In this document: positions 55,950 to 64,000 of the stretch, piece after piece
Position numbering within the stretch: the first letter of the stretch is position 1
Layout of the letters: the number at the start of each line of letters is the position of its first letter
Source: Nemertoderma westbladi
Taxonomy: Eukaryota; Xenacoelomorpha; Nemertodermatida; Nemertodermatidae
Length of the DNA stretch: 64,000 nt
Reading direction: 5' to 3'
NCBI GenBank assembly: GCA_032718475.1
Contig: JAUCBJ010005827.1
Span: 1-64,000 of the forward strand
Made by a program: the position numbers and the translations under genes
The notes under the pieces: generated by a model
Told to the model about the DNA's origin: nothing
The model's input: the letters and a program-made list of their open reading frames with translations, nothing else
Databases searched by the model: none

Positions 55950-57050
55950 TAATATATTTGTAGATTAACTATTTTGTATTGTATAGTATGCAGCAATGGC
56001 GCATAAAATAATGTGTAAAATAATAGGCCTTGAACATTTTGCAAATAGTAAGTATTGGTAACTTGGAAAATGCGTAATTTGTGTAATGGTTTGATTAAAC
56101 CCTTTGTTTCATTCGAAAATACAAACATATCAAAAGGAAGAATCCCCTTTGAGATTGCTTTAAAAGTAAACGGCTTTTATTTTTTTTGTTCACTAATCAT
56201 AGAAAATAGAGTAATTCGTTAGGCTTTTAGGGTAAATTGTAAAATTTCAAAATTATTAGCTAGGTTTGTGAGAATTCAGTTTCAGCCAAAATTTATATAT
56301 AATAAAATTTAGAGCTTTAGTACCGCGTATGTTGGATAACCGCTTAATTATTTTATCCCATCTGGAGAAACATGGCGAGATGGAACTTCTGATGTTGGGG
56401 TTTATGTGGGTCTACGGGTTCGGTTTGCAATCTGCAACGAGACTGAAGCTTAGGACGCGGCTGTGGAATCTCACAGCGAACGAGGTTAGTTGTTCTGTTG
56501 GTACTAATGTATTTGTGGAAGCAGTAAAAAATTACTGGTTGTTTGACTGCGAAACTGAACTTAATTTATTAGTTAGGTTAGTTAGGTTTAGCCAGCCATG
56601 GTGTTTTGGATCGCCAGTTGGAGGAAGGAGAGAGTGTCACAACCTGAAGGTGTAGCCAGGCGCCTGTGGATATATATATAAAATTTAAAATTAAAATTGG
56701 GCTGATTTGAGCTATATATATATTATTAGAAATATTGTTGGGTGACAGATTTATTTTTTTGAATATTTTGAATTTGAATTCAAAAATAATTTGGTGTCAT
56801 ACTGGTATTTAAATGCTGTATAATAGCTATAGATCTATATTTGTTTAAAAATTATACCGGCATCTACTGTAACTATATAATTAAATTCATAATATTTTTT
56901 ATTGTGAATTAATCACATTCGTATTTGATATTTGAGACCAAATAAAATATTTTGACAAATAATTTAATCAAAATTCGATTAAATTAGTATATATATCGCG
57001 AAATTTTGCGAGATTTTAGCCAGAAGGCAAATAAATATATATACTTACTA
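55950..57050. other. Intron-like and possible LTR region, unresolved
   Basis: AT-rich sequence. The frame at 56329-56655 has no recognised family. If the BEL element that begins its gag at 57053 has a 5' LTR, it should lie here, but I could not define its ends. Confidence 0.4.
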
Positions 57051-57052
57051 GA

Positions 57053-60000
57053 ATGAGTGTCTCAGAAAAGGAGGCACAAGATGACAGCTATGAGACGGTG
57101 GCTGGACCGCCGACTGACAATAGTGTCAACATAACTGTTAACGACCATGACGATCATGATGACGCAGTGAGTGACGCTGATGTTAGTAAACAGGAGGACG
57201 AGACAGTGACTAGTGAAGAAGACCAAGGTGAGGTTATATTAATAGGATCTCCCAGTACCACTGTAAAGAAGGATTGCACTGTAGCACAAGCCAAGGTGAG
57301 TAGTAGGGAGAATAGTTTAGTGGGAGTGAGAGCCCAGAGCCCGGTCTCCAGACCTGAAGGTCTGGTGAGTGCCGTGGTTCCAAAGGCAGTGAGAATTACC
57401 TGAAGTTCCCGTAATAATCCCTCAAGTCCACCGAGTATAAGTCAGGTAAGCGAGAGAGAGCAAGACATTGCGTTAAAGAAGAAAATATCATGCATGCACG
57501 CCAGACATATAACCCGGGCAACGGATAAGGTAAGGAAGATCTTAGACAACTCTGGCAGAATTGAAAGGGAAGATTTGGTAGAACTAAGAAAGGGATACAA
57601 CTCAGCACTGTTTAAGGAGACAGAGGAGTTAGCAGTTCTAGCAAAGAAGGCAGTGGTGACCCAGTTGGGTGACATAACAACGCGGATATATGATAAGGTC
57701 CTAACAGCCTTATTGGAACACCGAACATTGTCGGAGCAATTCCGATGGGTTGGGACAGAAAATTGGTTACTATGGGGTTCGCAGGCACAGGCGTATCAGG
57801 TGAGTGATGCTGAATTTAGAAAGTTAGCAGAACTAGAAGAGATCCAAGATAAGAAGGAGCACAGATACCAAAGGGAAGTCACAAATTGGTTGATGCAGAG
57901 TGGAGTGGTTGTGCCAGGTGAGGTGCTGCCGATGACGGAGAATATCCAGCGGAGGTCACTCACTCCGCTCGAGAATGCATCCAAAAACAGCGGAGACTCG
58001 CAGGTAAGTCTTGTGCGAGGAAACGTCTTGTGTGCTAGATCCATCGTTTCTCATAACTCCGTGGAGGAAAGAAGGCGCTAATTAAATGAACAACAGGTGG
58101 AGATATTATGTGCAGCGGAGGCGAGGAAGGAAGCTGAATGGGAAGTGGAGTGCAGTCGCAGAGTTGAAGCGAAACTGCGGGAGTTAGAAGACGTACGCAA
58201 GCACAAGGAACTTGAACGCGAATGCAAAGAATGCGAACTCGAATGCAAGCAACGCGAATGCGAGGAACGCGAACATGAGGAACACAAACTTCAGTTTGAA
58301 CGCGAATGCGAGGAACGCAAACTTCAGCTCAAAAACGAGCGCAAAGAACGCAAGCTTGAATACGAACGCGACAGACGACTGCTACTTGATGAACAAGCGA
58401 AATTGAAGGCAGAAACCACTGCGAGGATGGCAAGAGAAGCAGAATAACGTAAGTTGGACCAATTCGAAAGTGCGAGCTTAGATTTAGAAAGTGAGGAGCA
58501 TACAAGGAGGGCAAATAAAATTGCTGAGCAGGGTATGCGAATGCTAGAGGAATGTGGGATGAGTATGGGTACCGAGTTGCGACGTTTATTCACTCAACAG
58601 AAGGCCGAGCGTGAGGCGAGACCTCCGGTTAAACATGAGTCACCGCCGACAAGAACTATCACAAGTACTCAGATCGCGAAACCATTTTCTGCATATCGCA
58701 CACCAGTTGGTATTAGTGCCTCGCTGATCGCACAAGATCCGCGCCATCAAGAGGGCGCTCTACGAGTGAATTATTACCGCAACTCGGACGAGTTCATAGA
58801 AGAAACTCCTAGTGGACGAACATCAGGTGAACCAAACCCGCGGGTTTGGAATCCGCCAATGGATCATCAACCCGGTTTGAAAGAAAACTTCTGAGTTAAA
58901 CCGGAGGAAGGGTCTTATGAAAGGAAACGTCTTAGCCAAATAGAGCCGACATCTCAGAGAAACCCAAGTCAGGAATTCATCATAAGGGAGGAGTTAAGCA
59001 CCAGTAAAGTGCAAGCTATATCCCTGCACATCCAGCCTATAACTGATATGCTTAGCATCCTACAACTGAGAGAAGCAGCCCAGCTAAGGACTAATTCTGA
59101 TCCCAGCAAACAAGAACAAGGTGAAGCCTAGCCTGGCGCACGAGTAAGAATATCAGAGGCGACAATACCACAAAGGCCTCAGGTAAGGACACCTGTTCCT
59201 ACAATCTGCAATCCTGATTTCCTGTACTTGGACGAGAGATTTATAGAAGAGGCTTGGATTAGGGCATCAGGCTGTAAACCACTGCGAGATTAGGTAAATA
59301 ATACTGACTCAAGTGAGGAAGGGGAGGATTTAAGATGTCAGAAATGCTATAACCAGAAGGAGGAAAGACTATGGTAGAGCAGGTAAGTATGAACCCTTAA
59401 GAAGGACTCGACTCAGACTCGACAACCCTGCAGAGTTGACCAACTCATTAATCCAGAATGATGCCACCCTTAGAGACATTGGGAAGTTTGCCGCCAGGCA
59501 GGGATTGCCAGCGCAACAACCTCAGAAGTTTATGGGCAACCATAAACACTGGAGGACGTTTAAGACTTATATAAATGAGCAGTAACCAACAGTACCTTTA
59601 CCCCCAATGAAAAATTCAATTACTTATTGCAAATGCTCCATCGAGAGCCAAGGACCATTGCCGACAATTTCATCAGGAATGAAAATGCATTTGAACTAAC
59701 AATGAAGACCCTTAGCAACCTCTATGGGCAACCTCTATAAAACCAAAATGGCGCAATCGATAGTAGAGGATTTGGGGAAGGGTGGAAAAATTACAACACC
59801 GTTGGAACTGTTAAACTTGGCCAATGCCATTACAAATGCCCTAGATATATTAAAAACAGTGAATCTTCCGCACTATGGTGACCACACTGAGGTTTTAAAG
59901 AGTATAATAAGACGCCTGAACTTTCGTTATTGGCAAAAATGGCGAAATTTAGAGAACAAATTGGATGTTCAAGATAAAGTGTTAACGCTCAGACATATTC

Positions 60001-61068
60001 ATGATATGAAAGCAACCGACGATATCGCCGAGGTGATGGCAAACTTCTCAGAAGAGAATATGAGAGAAGTAAAACCTGCTTTGGGAAGGTCTATGGTAAG
60101 TGTCAATGAAGACAGACAGTCTGTGACATTTAATACAGTAGACAAATATAACCAGAGTACCCCCGCCTTGAGATCAGACTCGCTAGTCTGGTCAGGTGAG
60201 AGGTCGGACAGGCCTAGTATAAAGCAACAGGAGTTGCCAGTTGGATTTGTGGGATGTCAGTTCTCTTAAAGGAAGTAAGGTCAGATGACCATAAGTTAGA
60301 AAATTGCAGGCGCTTCAAAGAATTGAGCTCAGAACAGAGACAGATTCAAGTGCAGACGTTAGGTACCTGTTGGGCATGTCTTGATCCAGGTCATGTAAGA
60401 TGCCAGTGCTCGAACAGTGGAAACGGATTTGTAGAGTGTGACAGATTATATCATAAACTGCTATACGACGATTTCCATACTCCCACAAATCCTTATCTAC
60501 AGGAAAACTCGGATAAAGGGAGAGGTAAGGTAAGATCTACATCTCTATACTCACATGAGTCCATAGACCATCCAGATATAGATGTCTCAAGAAGAGATTG
60601 TAAAGATCATGATGAAAACGCTTGTGACTCGGAGGAGGAGTTATGTTCTGAAAAAGACCAGTTAGAAGAACTGAGTTATTACACAGAAACAGATAGTGAT
60701 TATACCCCTGAGGATGATATCGAAGAGCGCCATTTTGGTGCTAAAAGTGGGTTTAACAGACACAGAACGTTCCTAAGTGACGTCATTGTATATACCTACA
60801 TAATAGAGGGTCAGGTAGCAAAGCGTTGTAACTTAGATACATCTCAAGTAGGTGTTGAGGAGCGGCCTAAAGAGTCATTGGAGCAGCCTAAAGGGTCATT
60901 GGAGCGGCCTAACGAGTCATTGGAGCAGCCTGAAGAGTCATTGGAGCAGCCCATAGACTTCTTAGATCAAGAGACATACGTGACCACAAGCTCTGGAAGG
61001 GTTAGTTATGACATAAAGCCACCCCTACAGATGGCTCAAGGAGCTCAAGTGTCACAGTTAGTAAGTAA
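57053..61068 (+). mobile_element. BEL/Pao retrotransposon gag region, degenerate
   Basis: Successive frames read as one gag. 57053-57403 is an acidic N-terminus. 57494-58081 has a helical segment with EDLVELRKGYNSALFKETEE and AEFRKLAELEEIQDKKEHRY. 58097-58447 is a strongly charged coiled coil. 58454-58894 and 59724-60269 follow. 60254-61068 contains a zinc knuckle-like C-x2-C-x3-G-H-x3-C segment (CWACLDPGHVRCQC) as in Pao-type Gag. Stops and shifts separate the frames. A DNA transposon interrupts at 61069, and the gag frame resumes at 63614 when one TAA copy is removed. Pol would lie beyond the window. Confidence 0.75.
58097..58447 (+). pseudogene. BEL gag coiled-coil segment
   Basis: About 100 residues of nearly pure charged heptads. 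The internal repeat is about 7-8 residues (RECKECELECKQRECEEREH style), with regularly placed Cys. Probably mediates Gag multimerisation. Repeat-driven expansion is evident at DNA level (CGCGAATGC modules). Confidence 0.6.
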
Positions 61069-63613
61069 GGGGCCGTCCAAGTATGACGTCAGCACTTTAG
61101 GGGGGGGAGGGGGGTTGGGAAAATCTGATGACGTGCTGATGAGGGGAGGGGAGGGGGTCAGCCAAAATCTGACGTCAGCATGTTCATTTATAGGTGCTAG
61201 AAGAGATATAGCAGATTAGCAGTAGAGTAAATAGCTTGCCTATTTTAATTGTTCGAAGGCCCGTAGCACGACCTTCTGTTTCAGTTACCAGTCACCATGT
61301 TTCAGTGATTAGGACGCGTGCTACTGGGGTACTGCGGTACTGGGGTTCGCCTGAAAATGAAACATTAATCCTAAGCTAATGATTGTTAGAGACTGCAGTA
61401 CCGGTACTTCTACTGGTTCATATAGGCCTATTATTAGCTTATGTTTGTTTATTATCATTCATAAACTGCTGTCGCATCAGGTACAAGTATGTAAACGATA
61501 GGCTATCCTGCTACAACTCTATAACTTCCTATATAGATAAGCTATGTAACTACAGCCAGCCCCTGTGCCCGCCCCCTCCAATGCAATATAATACCTTTAT
61601 CCTGCTGAAAAGTTTTATTATTCTTTTCCAATATTTGATAATTTATTCTTTCTTGGCATACACTTGACTAATTTAATTCGTTCTTTTTGCAGAGCTTTTT
61701 TTAATTTGTTTGTTAATTTATGATTTTATGGTTTGTTTGACTTTAAGATGCCAAAACGGCAAGCAAACTCTTTCAATGACCTCGCTGCTGCACTAAAATT
61801 AAGTGGAAAAGATGCATCAGTCGCTGTCAAGCAGGCCACTGTTGAATATACCGAACTTAAAAAACAATATCCTGTCAGAGCTGCACTAAATGAGGCTGTA
61901 CAGACCCGCATCAGTGATATCAACGCTCAAGCTAAGGCGAAACGAGCACGATTAGATGGTTTTTGGACCAATGCGGCTGCTCCTTGCCCACAGCTTCCAG
62001 TAACTCAAGTTGAGAAACCTCCAGTTGAAGAACCACCAGCCATCGAACAACATCCAGTCGTCGAACAACATCCAGTTATCGAACAACCTGAACCTCTAGT
62101 TGAAAAACTACCAGTACAAGTTTCGGAGAACCTCCAAGCCAAAGAGCCACTCCAAAACAAATTGAGTTGCAATCACAAATTTCAGTGGCCGAAGCGGAAT
62201 TGAATGTCAAGAAATTGGCGAAAGCAACTGGTGTGTTAAACATAACGAAGACCGATATTGATCAGCTTTCAAAAAAAGTAAAGACTCTGAACCAGGAGCA
62301 TAAACGCCTTGTTCAAGGAGCTAACTACAGCGCGAAGTACCGTAGTACAATTAAAGTCAAGCTGCTTGCAGCTGGTAATGTTATTCGTCCGAATAGAGCT
62401 GGAAGACCAAGAATGACGGAAGAACAACCTGGCCTTCTCCAGGCTATCATAGAATATGCAACTTTTTGGGCTTTGGCACATGAGCGGCGACGGAACGAAG
62501 TGGTAAGAAGTTGCCGCACACTGGATGATGTTTGCGAAATGCTTCAGTCTGAGGGATATCATATTAGCCGCAGCGCTGTGCATCTTCGATTCATGCCACC
62601 AAGGTCAAACACACTAGAGGGAAAACGACATGTTGAGTGCCTGCCAGTTCGCATTCGAAGACCAGAGAAAAACATGAGAAATCGACACCAAGATGGCCCT
62701 TTTTGTCGCGCCACAATCAACCAACTTGAGGAATTATCTGCAGTTTTAGGAGAAGAAGATGTGGCTTTCCTCTGTATTGACGACAAGGCTAAGGTGCCCA
62801 TAGGACTTACTGCTGCCAACAAGCAATCGCCTGTTGTAATGCACGTGGAGTATGAAATAAAGCTTCCAGACCATGATTTTGTTATAGCTCAACAGCACAA
62901 ACTGACTCCGAGTGTCTACGCTGGAATTAAAATTGCCAAAACTGACATCACGAACAAGGCAGCCGTTGGATATAATGGCCCAACTTACATTGCAGTTCGT
63001 TCTGGCAAGCACGATAGTTCTACAGCCAGTTCCCACGCAGCTGATTTTCATCGGTTATACGAGCTGCCGGATTTTGACCCCATACTTAAAAGACAAGATG
63101 GAACAAATAAACCTATTGTGATCACTACATGTGATGGTGGACCTGATGAGAACCCACGTTATGAGAAGGTGATTGCACATGCAATGGACCACTTCAAGAA
63201 ATTCAACTTGGATGCATTCTTCATTGCCACCAATGCACCAGGACTATCGGCGTATAACAGAGTTGAACGCAGGAAGGAAGGAACGCAGTTGGAAGAAGTC
63301 GAGCTACCAGTTCCAATTCTGTCTATTGAGGATAGAATCAGTCCCTGGCTGATTGAATAAATATTATAATTTTAATTAATAATTTCATATATGCATATAT
63401 TGCAATATAATTCATAATTTGATTAAAATTAATAATTGAATGATTTACAATAAATAATCTTCATAATATAATAGTTCATTACAAATTTTTTTTTTAATCT
63501 GATTTAGGGGGGGGGGGGGGGGGGGTCAACGCCTATCTGATAACATCTGATTTAGGGGAGGGGGGGGGTCAACATTTTGGGGAAAAGTGCAGACGTCATA
63601 CTTGGACGGCCCC
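61069..63613 (+). mobile_element. DDE DNA transposon with GGGGCCGTCC ends and TAA duplication
   Basis: Ends GGGGCCGTCCAAGTATGACG at 61069 and its complement ending at 63613 are perfect for the first 22 bp. TAA flanks both sides (61066-61068, 63614-63616). Subterminal G-rich blocks (GGGGAGGGGAGGGGG) occur at both ends. The element carries one transposase gene split over two frames. TIR, 3-bp TAA duplication and the frame continuity of the interrupted gag all agree on the boundaries. Superfamily not assigned. Confidence 0.92.
61733..63360 (+). pseudogene. DDE transposase, frameshifted
   Basis: The first frame (61733-62203) begins with a basic helical region (PKRQANSFNDLAAALKLSGK), then a Pro/Val/Glu-rich repeat linker. 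The second frame (from about 62160 to 63360) continues with a coiled coil, a GRPRMTEEQP hinge and a helix-turn-helix-like segment (SEGYHISRSAVHLRF). It then carries candidate catalytic residues: D in FLCIDDKAKVP, D in TTCDGGPDENP, E in AYNRVERR (N-x-x-E). A +1/-1 shift near 62160-62200 separates the frames. After VERR the C-terminus diverges and stops early, so the protein is probably truncated. Related proteins are common in invertebrate genomes, as I recall, but I cannot name the superfamily. Confidence 0.75.
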
Positions 63614-64000
63614 TAACAGACAAGAAATGACCACACTAGTAGTGGAGCCTTCGGTTTACAAATCCGTGGATTTGGATTCAAAGATTCCGTCAGTGGGATC
63701 GCAATTGTCACCAACATGCATTGAGACAGGAGACTATAACTTGTCTTCTGCCTCAAAACAAAATTAATGTCAGAAATGCAGATTCACTTCGTATGCATTC
63801 CTCATATGTAAATACTCGGAAATGCATAGGAGCGGGTTTGTGGTGAATTGCGTTTGAAAATTTGTCTGGTGGGTATCAAATAAATTTTTTTTTGCATTTG
63901 AAAGTTAAAAAATTATAATTACAGTTGAACCCAAGACAAATTCAAACGTAGAATATATATATGAGACATGTTTATAAGAGTACAGTAATTTTGAAAGTCG
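63614..64000 (+). mobile_element. BEL/Pao gag continuation after the DNA transposon
   Basis: Reading in the gag frame after the TAA gives about 50 further codons (EMTTLVVEPSVYKSVDLDSK and onward) before a stop at about 63764. The rest of the window is AT-rich with no recognised feature. Confidence 0.6.

Noticed and set aside
58097-58447. Charged coiled-coil frame as a host structural protein
   Set aside because: It is collinear with gag-like frames on both sides and with the zinc-knuckle segment downstream, so a retroelement gag is simpler.

Overview
This is a metazoan (invertebrate) nuclear DNA window. It is AT-rich and intron-rich, with GT-AG introns and one inferred GC-AG intron, and it is crowded with nested transposons and minisatellites. 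The gene content (a giant Fn3/Ig muscle protein, an ALPK1-like ADP-heptose sensor, an HPGD-like dehydrogenase) and the element mix (BEL/Pao, DIRS, several non-LTR RT families, piggyBac, TAA-target DNA transposons) suggest a marine invertebrate. I cannot fix the phylum from sequence alone. LAYOUT. Position 1-2527 is a decayed piggyBac element, itself hit by a foldback element. It sits in the pol frame of a BEL/Pao retrotransposon (2532-4694), which in turn sits in a minisatellite. From 5245 to 26017, minus strand, I reconstruct 21 consecutive exons (1350 codons, every splice phase compatible) of a twitchin/titin-like gene with 10 Fn3 and 4 Ig domains. Both gene ends lie outside the window. Its largest visible intron (7172-14291 region) is packed with a broken LINE, foldback elements and MITEs. 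On the plus strand, 27014-28131 holds two exons of an ALPK1-like N-terminal domain, followed at once by a degenerate BEL/Pao pol. Positions 30-43 kb are transposon graveyard: LINE and DIRS pieces, a tRNA-Ile-like relic, a 22-bp satellite, and a minus-strand RT/nuclease gene with a 50-copy internal repeat. A two-exon HPGD-like dehydrogenase (43382-53659) has a 9.4-kb intron full of LINE sequence. A second copy of its first exon at 55628 carries a 1-nt deletion. From 57053 to the end is a BEL/Pao gag region split by a DDE DNA transposon with TAA target duplication. MAIN DISCOVERY CANDIDATE. In the twitchin-like gene, minisatellites are repeatedly seeded exactly on exon-end/5'-splice-site junctions, at 6 of 21 exons. 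The repeat units (21, 33, 36, 44, 46 and 48 bp) each contain the exon tail plus a GT donor, so one exon is followed by 2 to about 27 tandem donor sites. In two cases (36- and 33-bp units) the duplicated donors stay in frame. The downstream exon could then be joined to a ladder of isoforms differing by 12 or 11 residues. This may be a mutational hotspot (exon-end microduplication, intron-gain-like) or a functional length-tuning or donor-buffering system. RNA evidence would decide.
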